Source of the DNA: Larix kaempferi
Taxonomy: Eukaryota > Streptophyta > Pinopsida > Pinales > Pinaceae
Assembly: GCA_027924585.1 (NCBI GenBank)
Contig: BSBM01000386.1
Coordinates: 1,536,001 to 1,600,000, forward strand
Reading direction: 5' to 3'
DNA: 64,000 nucleotides
The notes beneath the pieces were generated by a model. It did not search any database, was not told where the DNA came from, and saw only the letters and a list, made by a program, of their open reading frames with translations. Every line of letters begins with the position of its first letter. Position 1 is the stretch's first letter. This document shows positions 35,358-47,569 of the stretch, one piece after another. The translations under genes were made by a program, and so were the position numbers.

Positions 35358-36529
35358 TGTTGGTCTTCCTGGGATGACCTGGGTTCGACGAAGTTCTTGC
35401 AGCAACAAAAAATCCCCTTTCACTGGACCTTTCAGCATCAACCTATAACCAGGCTGAAGTCTCACCCAAAGAGAAGATGGGGGGTTACAGAATTAGGTTT
35501 CTGCAACCATGGCGATGTGCAAATGTGGTTAACGACATCGCAAATGTCTCTTACTTAACATCTATTAACCGAATAGAATAAACATAGGACTCTGCACTTC
35601 ACAGTTACCAACATTCTACAGACTACACTGAATCACTGCTGTCTTTACCAGTTAACTACTCATTCATCATACTTAGTGTTACTTCACAACATTCATGCTC
35701 TTGTATTCCATTTACTTAACATATGATTACCATTCACATACATATGAAATAAAATACAGAAACACATCATAACATGGATAGAAAACATGTCATAAAATCG
35801 TACACATAACACATATATTTACGTGGTTCACCCCTAGGTGGGAGCTATGTCCACAGGAACTATTCTTATATTACTTGGAAGGATAACAGTTCCAGTCCAC
35901 GCACTCATCTACAGACTCTTATCTAAAACCAGATCTCTATGCACTCAGCTGTAGATTTTGTTATCTCTCAATCTAGATCTATAGTGAACCCCAAAACCAA
36001 CAACGACACTCCAATGTCAGAACAAAAGACAAGCCAACCAACCCTTCCTTATACAAAAGTACCCTTATATATAGATGTGCCCAAATATCACATATTACAA
36101 TAACTATGGTCCAACCCCCATAGTACCCAAAACCCAAAAACCCCACATGGTTCTCTTGTAGACCAGGCTAAGATTTAACTTTGTTGTCCCTTCGACGTCG
36201 GTTCTTCTGACTCTAACGCTTCTTCTGATAGCACAGTTCCGACTTCTATAGTGGTGTGTCCTTCACACCATTATGCTTCTTACTTCTTGCTCCTATAGCA
36301 GTCAGGTCATCGCTCGGTATTTAACTACGTCAACCACCTCTGGCTGTCCTTAGTACCTTGTCTTTACTAAGGAAACATGTCCTTTCTTCTTGACTACACT
36401 TCGCTCCATACCCTCGGCTCGGGATTTGCGGAGTCGCTTTTCTCCCAAAAATGGTCAATGTCAGGCCTCGCCTAACTATACATTCCTTCATTAATTCCTT
36501 TATTACTAGAATAGAGTCAGGGCATTACA
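35358..36529 (-). mobile_element. Gypsy-1 5' LTR (copy A)
   Basis: About 1172 bp. The inner end on plus is TGTTGGTCTTCCTGGGATGA, i.e. ...CCAACA on minus. It aligns with the LTR copies at 36533-36757 joined to 56954-57878 and, in part, 58093-58884. Its outer end differs: after CCTTTATT it reads ACTAGAATAGAGTCAGGGC then ATTACA, instead of the ...GGGCTACGCCCAACA of other copies. So either this LTR lost its last ~17 bp or it has a recombinant end. It directly borders the TSD CATAT of the next element. Confidence 0.8.
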
Positions 36530-36532
36530 TAT
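36528..36532. repeat. Target-site duplication CATAT (left)
   Basis: CATAT immediately before the LTR start at 36533; its partner is at 58885-58889 right after the LTR end at 58884. It proves that 36533-58884 is one insertion with later nested insertions. Confidence 0.85.
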
Positions 36533-36757
36533 TGTTGGTCTTCCTGGGATGAGTCGGGTTCGGTGAAGTTCTTGCAGCAACAAAAAATCCCCTTTCACTG
36601 GCCCTTTCAACATCAACCTGTAACCAGGATGAAGTCTCACCCGAAGTGAAGATGGGGGGTTACAGAATTAGGTTTTTGCAACCGTGGCGATGTGCATATG
36701 TGGTTAATGACCTCACAAACGTCTCTTACTTAACATCTATTAACCAAATAGAATAAA
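36533..36757 (-). mobile_element. Second gypsy-1-family element: 3' LTR, outer part (copy B)
   Basis: Starts TGTTGGTCTTCCTGGGATGA and aligns with 35358-35580. It is interrupted at 36757 by the Athila-like element and continues at 56954. Reassembled, copy B is about 1150 bp with complete TG...CA ends. Confidence 0.88.
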
Positions 36758-38289
36758 TGTTGGGCACTCTATATGTCAGTTAATTAAAGCTAACACACAG
36801 AATTATCAATATAAATTGTCAAACCCAGGAAGGTCTTTTATTTCAAAGGTAATGAGCACAATCTATGCATAAACAGATTAAGCAGTTGATTAATGAATGT
36901 AAATAATGATCCTACCTAGATGCTCAACCAACTCATTCCCTAAGCAACTAATCTAATTCACACATCTACAAATCCCAATTGAAACAATCCTTCTTATAGA
37001 ATCAATCCAGAAATTTAATGATCTAATAATGAAATGAAATGAAATTACTTTTGCAAGAAGTTAAATCCTTATGATCATCAAACTACAACATTCAACCTTT
37101 ACCAAAATGATATATCCAGTGACTACTGTAACTCCAACATTATCTGTCTAATCTATGTATGCAATTAAAGATACAACAGCAACCACAATTGAAATACAAG
37201 CTTGAACTCTACTGATGATTACTGGAAGTCCTAGAAAGCATAAATAACTACCAATTGATTGGGATCGAGCTTGGCTGTTACAGCTGATTAAAACACACAT
37301 GCAATTAATTGAATTGTTCTACACAGCTGACTGTCACACCACTCTGCTACAGCTATTCAAGATGCAATTGTAAACTACCAGCGAGGAAGCTAATCTCTGT
37401 TATAGTTATCAGCAATGTCTGCAACTTTCCACACCACACACCAAAAATGAAATTAAACTATTCGTTGTTACAGCTATCAGTAATGTCTGCAACTTTCCAC
37501 ACCACACAACAGAAATGAAATTAAACTATTCTACCTACTTAAATCGGCTATCTCTGTGAGAAGGCGGGCCCTGGCCTTCTAACAAAGATGCCGAGAGTCA
37601 TAGCTAATTAAAACTCAGAAGTGAAGAATGTTGCTCTCATATTATTAATGGAAGATCATGAGCTTCAATGCTCTGTTACAGCTTACACCAGTAATGATTG
37701 TCCAACCCCAGGCTATGAGATCCTTCTGGGATTTATACAAAAAGAAAGACAGTTTCAGATCCACAAAAATAGTGCAGCAATGAAGATCTATGATCTTCAT
37801 CCTGCGCAGTTACAGCTAACTGATACAGCGTGTTGAATAGTGTTGTTAATACTAAAGGATGTTGATGTCCCGATGGCAATTGGATCAACAGACTTGACAA
37901 CTAGAATGCCACATGTTTGTTGCAGCTAAGCTCTTCTTCAATGAGATCTGTTACAGTGGAAATCTGTTACAGCTCGCGTGGAGAATGCGCTGTCCCTTAG
38001 AGTATGAGGAGCTGACGTTGAAGAGTCACAGCTGGCACTACTGGCTGATACACCTGCGCTTTTATACCTTGGCTAAATAAAGTCACATGAACTATTATAA
38101 ACCAAGGACTAAGATCCATAATCTTTAACGGTCTTAGGCATAAAAACAAATAAAGTAATAACAAATTATACCTGTCAATGTTATGGATTGATCTGGAAAG
38201 ACATGGATATAGCTCATGAAAATAGGATGGAATTAGGGCAAAAAGGTGTAATAGAGGTAGCCAAAAAGGGGCATTTCCTGGACCCAACA
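36758..38289 (-). repeat. Athila-like 3' LTR
   Basis: 1532 bp, the same length as its partner. It contains a local ~70 bp tandem duplication (GTCTGCAACTTTCCACACCA at about 37415 and 37485). It also holds about ten dispersed copies of a (T)GTTACAGCT-like word (for example near 37275, 37470, 37675, 37810, 37965), conserved in the other LTR. Confidence 0.92.
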
Positions 38290-38302
38290 TCTCCCCCCAA
38301 TT
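38290..38302 (-). other. Polypurine tract of the Athila-like element
   Basis: On the minus strand AATTGGGGGGAGA directly precedes the LTR start TGTTGGG. It would prime plus-strand DNA synthesis. Confidence 0.8.
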
Positions 38303-38335
38303 ATCCAATTGCATGTCCTCATACAACAACCTCCT

Positions 38336-41300
38336 TTAGTCTGAATCTGAATCTGAGTGAAATCTGTGGAGATTGGTGATGTTATAAGCAAATTCTGGTG
38401 CCTCTCCTCGAGGAACAAACCCATAGCAGTATACCCAATTCTCCCACCAACTCTCTTCTTCTTCTAATGTTAAAGCATAATTGGTTCTGTAAGAATTGCT
38501 TATAGGCAACCAAATGAGGGGGAACTTAAATCTTAAACCAATCCACCAAGGTCCACACCTCTGCATGCATTGCACATATCTAGGCACCCTAGTGAAGGCT
38601 TGCCTAAAATTTTCGAAGCCATATGGATCCATTTCCTTCATAGATGAGGATGATTATAGCCATCTGTATTCACTGCCTTCCAGGGCATCCTGCTACATAT
38701 TAAGAATCATTGGGAAGCATGTAGTAAGGACTTTATCTCGCAGGCTCTCAAAATATTGAGCAATTGAAGGAACCCTGAGGGATTTAGCATGACAGGCCAT
38801 GAATACTGGTGGATTCTGAGGTTCCTCCCTAATCCAGAGAGTAGAATTCTCCTCATTCTTGAGGATGGTTTGGAAGGCATCCTTCCATCTTACATGGTTG
38901 ATGACAAAGGAGGCAAATGCCCTCAGCTGAACATCCCCAAGAACGGGTAAAGGGTCAAATGGAGCGGAAATATAGAAATCCCTATCATGCAAATATAACT
39001 CACATAACAAATGCTGATCCTCAAAGTCACTCTTCAAAAAAGTCTCCAGAAATTGATCAGCTATTGCCAACTCAAATGATCTTCCATCTTTGAGAGCCTT
39101 CAATTTAAAGAAGGTTGTCTGCTTATAGAGGAAGATAGGATAAGAGGGGGATGGAGCTCTGCAACTCATCAATTCTATAGAAAGATTATACATTTGTTTT
39201 TGTCCTGCTGTAGGGACTCAAGCTTCTTCAAACCTTCCAATTTTTCTTGGAGTTTTTCCCACCGAAGCTTCTAGAAGAATAGCTCCTCAACCCATTTTTC
39301 TCTTAGTCCCTTAATGACATTCCTATGCTCCTAGAGAGAGATCATACCTTCTTTGAACGGTTCCATCCATTTGAGCCATTTTTCCAGTTCAAGGTTTAAC
39401 CAGAGAATTTTCTTCTCTAGTCGTTGAATTTTTCTGTCTTCTACCTCCTTTTCATCATCAAAATCTAGATGAATGACTTCCTTGTCTTGCCTCAGCACTG
39501 TGACAGCTTCATCTTCTATCGGGATTGCAATGGCCTGTGCATGTGGTGCAGTATCAGCCATAGGGTTCAAGGATGCTGGTTCTTGTGTAACAACATTCTT
39601 CATATCCATATCCATCTCAGCTTCCTCAGTCAGTGTTACAGTCTCAGTTAGTATTTTTAGGGTTGTTGGTTCTTGTGTAACAGCACCCAAGTCTTTCATT
39701 TCAATCTCAACCATCTCAGTTTGTGTTGCCACTGTAGAAAATGATTTTGGAAACACTGGTTCTTGTGTAGTAGTGTTTCCCTCCTAATTCTCCACATCAA
39801 ATTTTGCTATCTGAGTTGCAGATTTAAACATTCTCAAGGGTACTGGTTCTTGTGTAAAAGTCCCATGTTCCTCTGTTTCTTTAAACTACTGAGATTGTTT
39901 CTGATTTTTATCAGATCTTTCTAACTGGTAAGACTAGTCCTGAAGGAGCTCAGTATCCCCTTATGGCTGGGACTGTACCATTTCATCCTCTAAATTCAAA
40001 TCAGGTATTTCTTCCATTCTTGGTTCATTCTCCTCTATAAATTCGATCCCTGGCATTCCTTCTTCCACCTCCTTTATCTGTACATGACTCTAGGATGCAA
40101 GTCCCAACACAACAACTCTGTGTCCTGCTGAAGCAAATATATCTCCACATTCTAGGCAAACAGTCTCCCCATACATCTCATTTTCAAATGCAACAGATGG
40201 GTTTTCCAACAAATTTGCAGCGTTTGCTAATGTATCCAAATTTTTCTCTGCTTGTCTTCCAACTGCTCCCTTCCACTTTTCCAATTCTTTTCTTAATGTC
40301 TGCACTTCCTCCTTTAATAATTCATTTTCAAACAGGAGGTTTTCAATTTGGGGTTCTTCCCTAGAGGGTTCCTGTATAGCAGTAGGCAATTTGGGGTTCA
40401 AAATAGGAATCTCTATATCTACCCCTACTGTATGTGCTTCTTCTAACGCAGGTGACCCCCTATTTCCTTTAACTGCTCCTGTCATCTCTGATAGGGGTGT
40501 TCCACTGTTACCCCCAATAGCATCCACTGTATCAGCATCTACTGTTGTCCCTGTTAATTCTGTTGCCATTATAGTTACTTCTGATGATGTCACTGTCACA
40601 GCTACTTCCACTGCTGCTGCTGACCGAATTCTTCTTTTCCTCATCAATCCCACTGGGTGTTCCTCACCACTTGCTGCTACTGATGCTTTGATAGTCCGAC
40701 TCTTCTTCCTCTTTGCTACCATGGGTGTATGACCCATGTTCCTTGATTCTATTCTTCGTTTCTTTGACACAGGGGTGTTCACCCTAGTTTCTTCTTCTTC
40801 AATAATGGTGCCCCTTATTTCTGAAGAGGACTCTACTTCCAATACTTCCGCAGTCCCTTCTGCTACTGTTTCTGGCTAATATCCTTCCTTCTGAATCCCT
40901 ACTTCTGCAATTGCAGCTTCAACAGCTGCTCCAGTTTCAGCTTCTTTCAATTGAGTACTTGACTCTGCAATTACATATTCCAATTTTTCTACCTCCTACT
41001 CCAGGTTTTCCATCACACTTCTTTCAATTATAGGGTTTTCTGCTACTCCAGCCTCTTCTTTACTTACTTCCCCTTCATTATTGGCCTAACTTTCTGTTAC
41101 TCCAACCTCCCCCCCAACTGGGTTTGAGGAACTTCGGTCCTCACTATCCTCACCAGCACCTCCCTCTTCTAATATAGGTTGTCTGATTAGTGCATCCCCA
41201 GCCAAAAATTGCTCCCTAGTTAAATGACGACTTGCAATGGCTCTTAGGACCAATAATTTAATTAAACCATGATTAGTGAGGGAGGAAACTGGGTGCTAGG

Positions 41301-41407
41301 CAGTTCTTGCATAGCTAGCCATGGTTTGTAGGGCTTTAAACAGATAGAATGGTATATTTACTAAGATACCATGTCATAGATGAGATAGTAAGGGAAGTTC
41401 AGAGAAT
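38336..41407 (-). pseudogene. Athila-like env-position ORF, distal part
   Basis: This continues the ORF that starts at 47994, after the Copia insertion. Excising 6162 bp (2054 codons) keeps the frame, and the junction reads GGRYQVV then SFSELPLL. Pieces: SLTNHGLIKLLVLRAIASRH (about 41260), a long acidic and Val/Thr-rich part with a basic patch SKKRRIESRN (40090-40842), KVVHLDFDDEK-like acidic text and a short coiled coil (39331-39756). After a frameshift comes a globular C-terminus (38336-39193) with FYISAPFDPLPVLGDVQLRA, ESWWENWVYCYGFVP and a terminal DSDSDSD. I see no clear signal peptide or membrane segment, so 'env' is only positional. Total original length is about 1165 codons. Confidence 0.7.
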
Positions 41408-41412
41408 GAAAC
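41408..41412. repeat. Target-site duplication GAAAC (left)
   Basis: GAAAC directly before the Copia LTR; identical copy at 47570-47574. Confidence 0.95.
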
Positions 41413-42154
41413 TGTTCGGATATCCACATCATCTATTTCAGGATACATATCTATTTCAGGATCTTGCATGATCTATTTCAGGATATGCAGCTGCATGCAC
41501 TTGCATGCATCCCAGTCACCAGTTTGATGCCTCCAGCACCTTATCCACCTTCTTCTAGCACCCGGGAGCCACTTACTACAGAGTTTTAGCCCTCCTAAGC
41601 TGAAAGGCGCCCACTTCTCACCTACTGCCAGAGAAGGGCGCACTTGTTCACCTACCACTCCAGATTCACTTCAGTTACATTCAGTTAGCTCCGATTCTCC
41701 CTGATTTGAGGCTAGTTTCACTCCCGACTGACTGTATCACTTCCGTTTGACCTCCAGTTTGATTAGGTGACTTGTTCTGACTTCAGTTAGCCTCCCATGC
41801 GCCCCCACTGAGCCTCCAGATCCTATATCAGTGCTACACACTTCAGTTACATTTATTATACTTAGTTAGACTCAGATTGACACCTGGATGACTGGTTGTT
41901 GTGATTGATGAGCACCACCGATGATTTATGAGGACTCCTAGATAGAGTCAAGCTACTCCATTCAGTGATTCGAATGACCTCCTTAGGCAATTCGAATTGC
42001 TCAGTCATTGTGACAGTTTGTATTGTAATTCATTCACCCTTTCTGGGATAGAGAGCACTGCTGCATGTTTTGCACAGTTTTGCACCATATTTTCTATGTT
42101 CATCTGTTGTGATTGATTTACTTGTTCATTAGATCTGCTGTGACTAATTTTACA
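41413..42154 (+). repeat. Copia 5' LTR
   Basis: 742 bp; repeats of ATCTATTTCAGGAT occur three times in the first 90 bp. It ends TTTTACA next to the PBS. Confidence 0.96.
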
Positions 42155-42167
42155 TGGTATCAGATCC
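42155..42167 (+). other. Copia primer binding site
   Basis: TGGTATCAGATCC directly after the LTR matches the initiator tRNA-Met type PBS (TGGTATCAGAGC) typical of plant Copia. Confidence 0.88.
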
Positions 42168-42575
42168 ATTGCAGGGACAAGATCTCTTTTCTACAGGTGT
42201 TTATACAAGAAGATTTGACTGAATTGCTAAAAATTGCAAAAAGTTTGGCATGAGATATCTCAAGGGCATTCGCTCCTGTGCATGCAAAGCTTGAAAAATA
42301 TTCCAATACCACTCCAGAAGCTTGAGTTACCACATAATTCCTGTATCTGATACATTGGACCCATTCAACATTGCTTGAAATCCAATCCCAGGTGTGATGC
42401 AACTCTCAAAGGGTGGATTGTTCGACCTTATTGTGGTTGTTTTGATGTGATTTGCAGGTTTATTGTCTCCTTCAAGTGCACTCGCTATTTTCTGCATGCA
42501 AGGTTTCCTCCTTCAATTGCATTCGCTATAGTCTGCATGCAAGCTTCCTCTTCATCAATTGACTCAATCCTTGCA

Positions 42576-45500
42576 ATGGAATACTCTTCTTCAAAGCCTA
42601 TCCTCACCCCATTCAATTATTTTGATTGGAAAGATGATATGGAGATCATATTACGTTCAAAAGGTTACTACCGAGTCACTCTTGGTCTTGAATTGGAGCC
42701 AAACAATGTAGCAGAAAGAACCAAACACTACAACAAGCTTGATGAAGCTTACGGTCTTCTTTGTCTCTCCATCTCCAAGGATCTTCACTTCCATCTCAGC
42801 GGATTGAAGACTCCAAAAGCCATATGGGAGCAACTTGAAACACTATTCGGCAAGCAGGATGAGCTTAGGGCTTTTCAATTAGAGAATGAATTGATTGGCC
42901 TTAATCCTGAGAATTTCGAGACCATCAATGAATTCTTCACAAAATTCAAGAACTTGAACTTGCAATTGAAGAACAGTGGTGTTATCAAAGAGGATAAACA
43001 GTTGATCCTCTCCATTCTAAGCAAGCTTGGGAAAGATTATTCGGTATTTGTCTCCACTTTCAATTCCGGTCGGCTAACTACCCCGAATTGGAAGATGCCT
43101 ACCTTGAATGCCTTCATTGAGTCCGTTACGAAAGAGCATGACAAGTTGATTCAAATGGGGTCCATAAGCTCCAAAGATTCAGCCCTATTTGTTCAAGGAC
43201 CCAAGATCTCGAATGGTAAAGGAAAGCTAAAGAAGGAGAAGCCCAAATTCGAGCCTCACAAGCAAAAAGACAAAGGCAAGCAAACGGATGCACCATCCAG
43301 TTCAAAATCCAAGCAAAAGGGCAAAGAAGGTAACCAAAAATCTAAATGTACTTATTGTAACCGTGGATTTCATCCCGAAAGTTCATGTATGAAGAAGACT
43401 ATAGATCAAATGGCCCTCCTTTTGGAAAAGAACAACATAACCCTTCCTGACGGTGCAAGGAAGAAGGATCGGAATGACGATCATGAAAGAGGACAAGCAC
43501 TCATGGCAACGGTTTCGAAGCCCACTCTCTTGATAGATTCGGGTGCATCAAATCATATGGCTGCAAATATTGATTCTTTTTCCTCATTCGATCCAAACAG
43601 CTCCATCCCCATCCATTTGGGAGATGACTCAAAAATTTCTTCAAAGGGCAAAGGTACGATTCATGTAGAACATGGATGCTTTCAGAATGTTCTCTATGTG
43701 CCTTCCTTAGCTTCGAATCTCCTTTCTGTGTATCAAATGACACATACTGGTGATCCAAAGAAAGTCACATTCAGCCCTAATACAGTTGAAATTTCTGATA
43801 TCAAAAGTGGAAGACTAGTTGCGGTTGGGAAGGCAAACCACACTGCAAAATGTTATGACTTTTCGCACTTTATACCGCTTGCAAAGCCCACTGCTCTTCG
43901 CACACATGGTAATGAGGTTAGTAGGATTTGGCATGAAAGATTTGGACATCTAAATTATAAGTATTTGCTGCTTCTATCAAATAAATCCATGGTAGATGGG
44001 CTTCCACAACTCCGTTCCTCGAAGGGAATATGCACCGGTTGCATTATTGGGAAGCACCCCGAGCACAGATTTGACCGCGGCAAGGCTAGCAGAGCCTCTA
44101 CTATTTTGGGATTGATCCATTCTGATATCAGTGGTCCGCTGCCCCATATGTCATTAAATGGTTCAAGGTATGTTTTGACATTTATTGACGATTTTTCCCG
44201 CTTTACATGGGTATTCTTTCTCAAAAACAAGTCAGAAGTGCTTGGAAAATTCAAGGATTTTAAGGCTTCTGTTGAGACCACCACTGAGAGCAAGATCAAA
44301 GCTCTTAGATCTGATAATGATGGGGAATATATCAAGTCCGATTTGCTGCAACTTTGTTCCCAAAGCGGAATCAAGATCCAACATACAGTTCCCTACACAC
44401 CCCAGCAGAACGGTGTAGCGGAAAGGAAAAACCGGTCACTGAAAGAGATGGCTACATGCATGATTGAATCGAAAGGTTTGGCTGCAAATCTTTGGGCTGA
44501 AGCAATCAATGTTGCTGCATATATACAGAACCGTGTTCCACATTCATCCGTGAAAGGTATGACTCCTTTCGAAGCATTCTTTGGTCACAAACCGGATGTG
44601 TCAAATTTGAGAGTTTTTGGCTCTACTGCATGGGCTAGAATTCCTTCTGAGAAGAGACGAGCTTTGGATCCACAAAGTATCGAGTGCATATTGATAGGAT
44701 ATGGGGAAGAATCAAAAGCATATAAACTCATGGATATCAGATCTAAAAAGATATTCATAGAGCGCAGTGTGCAGTTTGAAGAACCGCTTCAAGATTTGCA
44801 ACTAGTCGAGGAAAAGACTGTCGATTCACCGCCTTCACCAGAAGAAGATCCGAGCAGCGATAATGAAGGTATGAGTTCTGATATTTCTGATATTGTAGTA
44901 GCATATGATGATCATGAAATATCAGCTTCGGAATCCGATCATTATGATCCTCCTCAGTTACCAAAGTGGGCCCAAAACACTCTACAATCTGCTGGTTCTA
45001 GTCTTGGAAATCCTGTTGATCCGAGACGAACAAGAGGAGACTTTCAAAGGGCAGGTATGGCTCTTTCTATTGCTGATCCATTTCTTCCTGAGATTTGTTA
45101 TTTGATGGCTGGTTCAGATCCCCAATCATACTATTCAGCCCATCGAGATCCGAGATGGAAAAGTGCCATGGATGAAGAGTACAGTTCTCTTCAAAAGAAC
45201 AATACATGGGAGCTAGTTTCTCTTCCACCTGGAAGAAAATTAGTGAAGTGTAAATGGGTCTACCATACTAAAGTTGCTGCTGATGGCACTATCAACAAAT
45301 ATAAAGCAAGGTTGGTGGCAAAAGGTTTTTCCCAAGTCCAAGGAGTGGACTACACAGAGACCTTTGCACCGGTTGCAAAGATGGATTCCATCCGCCTTGT
45401 TTTAGCTATTGCCGCATCCAAGCACTGGGAAGTGCACCATATGGATGTGAAGAGTGCATTTTTACATGGAGACCTTGCTGAAGAGGTCTATATGCAGCAG

Positions 45501-46652
45501 CCAGAGGGTTATACATCAGATCCATCATTGGTTTGTAGATTGAAGAAATCTTTGTACGGGTTAAAATAGGCCCCAAGAGCTTGGTACGCAAAGATGGACT
45601 CCTTCCTTCTTTTTTAGAATTTCCAAAGATGCAAATCTGATCCGAATGTCTATCTTCAGCGAGTTAAAGGTAATTTGTTGGTTATTGTACTTTATGTTGA
45701 TGATCTGCTTATTACTGGTAGCACACTTACTTCAATAAACAAGCTAAAATATGCCTTAAATCTAGCTTTTGACATGAGCGATTTGGGCTTGCTGAGTCAC
45801 TTTTTGGGCTTGGAGATAGCTCAAAATTTCGATGGGATCATTATATCTCAGCAAAAATATGCTTCCGAACTGTTATTGAAGTTTAATATGGCTGAATGTA
45901 AGGCAGCCCCGTTCCCATTCCTCTCAGGAATCAGTCTTGAGGAGGGAGATTCCACACCGCTTGCAGATTGCAGTATGTATCGACAGTTGATTGGTTCACT
46001 ACTTTATTTGACACATTCACGGCCTGATATATCATATGTCGTGAGTGCCGTGTCAAGATATATGCAGCAGCCACATGAGCTTCATTGGCGAGCAGCCAAG
46101 CGGATCTTGCAGTATGTGCAAGGTACGAGACAGTTTGGCATACACTATGTTGCAGATTCTGAGCTAGATTTCATTGGTTTTACTGATTCAGATTGGGCAG
46201 GTGATAGCATTGATCGGAAGTCCACTTCCGGTTATGTTTTCATGATTGGTCATGGTGCTATTTGCTGGTCCAGCAAAAAGCAAGCAGCCATTGCACTTTC
46301 TTCAGCAGAGGCAGAGTATCGAGGGGCAGTCAATGCCTGCATTCAGGCAGTTTGGTTGCAGGGTATTCTTTCCGAGTTTGGTTTTGGTGGCACTACTTCG
46401 ACTGTCCTATTTTGTGACAATCAAAGTGCTATCAAGATCTCCACAGATCCAGTTCAGCGGCAGAGGACCAAACACATTGAGATTCATATGCACTACATTC
46501 GACAGTTGGTGCATGACCGCACCATCATTCTGCAATATTGCCCTACTGATGAGCAAATTGCAGACATCTTCACCAAGAGCTTCACTGAGAAGAAGTTCTC
46601 TTACCTCCGTTCACTGTTGGGGGTGAGTTCCATCATGGTAGAGACAGATTGA
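42576..46652 (+). pseudogene. Copia gag-pol polyprotein with two in-frame TAG stops
   Basis: One frame encodes Gag (MEYSSSKPILTPFNYFDWKD, UBN2-like), a zinc knuckle CTYCNRGFHPESSC (43347-43388), protease LLIDSGASNHM (about 43530), GAG-pre-integrase IWHERFGHLNYKYL, integrase with HSDISGP, RSDNDGEY and AERKNRS, RT with the catalytic LYVDDLLITG (45693-45704), and RNase H to the end (TKSFTEKKFSYLRSLLGV). The frame is open from 42375, but the start at 42576 fits family Gag starts; an ATG near 42537 is an alternative. Two stops break it: TAG at 45567-45569 where YGLKQAPRAW needs Gln (CAG to TAG), and TAG at 45615-45617. No frameshift. All catalytic residues seen are intact. Confidence 0.95.
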
Positions 46653-46827
46653 TTCATTATTATGCTTTAGCTTGAGGGGGGGCTTTCTTCCCACTGGGTT
46701 TTCCCTCTTTCCTCACTTAGTTTATTTTCAGCATTTTTTGGATTATTGTATTGGGGTGACCTTTGGTCTTAGTTACCAGGGCCCCACATTATTTAGTTGG
46801 CACATCATAGTCTAGCTTGAGGGGGGG
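46653..46827 (+). other. Copia 3' untranslated region with two purine tracts
   Basis: TTAGCTTGAGGGGGGG occurs at about 46667-46682, and CTAGCTTGAGGGGGGG ends at 46827 against the 3' LTR. The second is the functional-position polypurine tract. The first is an almost identical copy ~145 bp upstream, also kept in the old family copy (about 371-381). Confidence 0.85.
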
Positions 46828-47569
46828 TGTTCGGATATCCACATCATCTATTTCAGGATACATATCTATTTCAGGATCTTGCATGATCTATTTCAGGATA
46901 TGCAGCTGCATGCACTTGCATGCATCCCAGTCACCAGTTTGATGCCTCCAGCACCTTATCCACCTTCTTCTAGCACCCGGGAGCCACTTACTATAGAGTT
47001 TTAGCCCTCCTAAGCTGAAAGGCGCCCACTTCTCACCTACTGCCAGAGAAGGGCGCACTTGTTCACCTACCACTGCAGATTCACTTCAGTTACATTCAGT
47101 TAGCTCCGATTCTCCCTGATTTGAGGCTAGTTTCACTCCCGACTGACTGTATCACTTCCGTTTGACCTGCAGTTTGATTAGGTGACTTGTTCTGACTTCA
47201 GTTAGCCTCCCATGCGCCCCCACTGAGCCTCCAGATCCTATATCAGTGCTACACACTTCAGTTACATTTATTATACTCAGTTAGACTCAGATTGACACCT
47301 GGATGACTGGTTGTTGTGATTGATGAGCACCACCAATGATTTATGAGGACTCCTAGATAGAGTCAAGCTACTCCATTCAGTGATTCGAATGACCTCCTTA
47401 GGCAATTCGAATTGCTCAGTCATTGTGACAGTTTGTATTGTAATTCATTCACCCTTTCTGGGATAGAGAGCACTGCTGCATGTTTTGCACAGTTTTGCAC
47501 CATATTTTCTATGTTCATCTGTTGTGATTGATTTACTTGTTCATTAGATCTGCTGTGACTAATTTTACA
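46828..47569 (+). repeat. Copia 3' LTR
   Basis: 742 bp, five mismatches to the 5' LTR, followed by the TSD GAAAC at 47570-47574. Confidence 0.96.

Larger units (their letters stand above)
41413..47569 (+). mobile_element. Nearly intact Ty1/copia element
   Basis: 6157 bp, with LTRs of 742 bp at 41413-42154 and 46828-47569, both TGTTCGG...TTTTACA, and a perfect 5 bp TSD GAAAC. I count 5 mismatches between the LTRs (for example CTACAGAG/CTATAGAG near 41577 and 46992), about 0.7%, making this the youngest insertion in the window. It has a PBS, one gag-pol frame and a purine tract. It lies opposite in strand to its host, the Athila-like element. The fragment at 1-1268 is an old relative. Confidence 0.97.

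Noticed and set aside
36529-36533. Head-to-tail LTR-LTR junction suggesting a 2-LTR circle or tandem concatemer
   Set aside because: The CATAT duplication at 36528-36532 and 58885-58889 shows an ordinary insertion next to the LTR of the first element.
42375-42575. N-terminal 67-residue extension of the Copia polyprotein
   Set aside because: The frame is open, but the text lies in the leader and lacks the Gag pattern, which starts at MEYSSSKP (42576).
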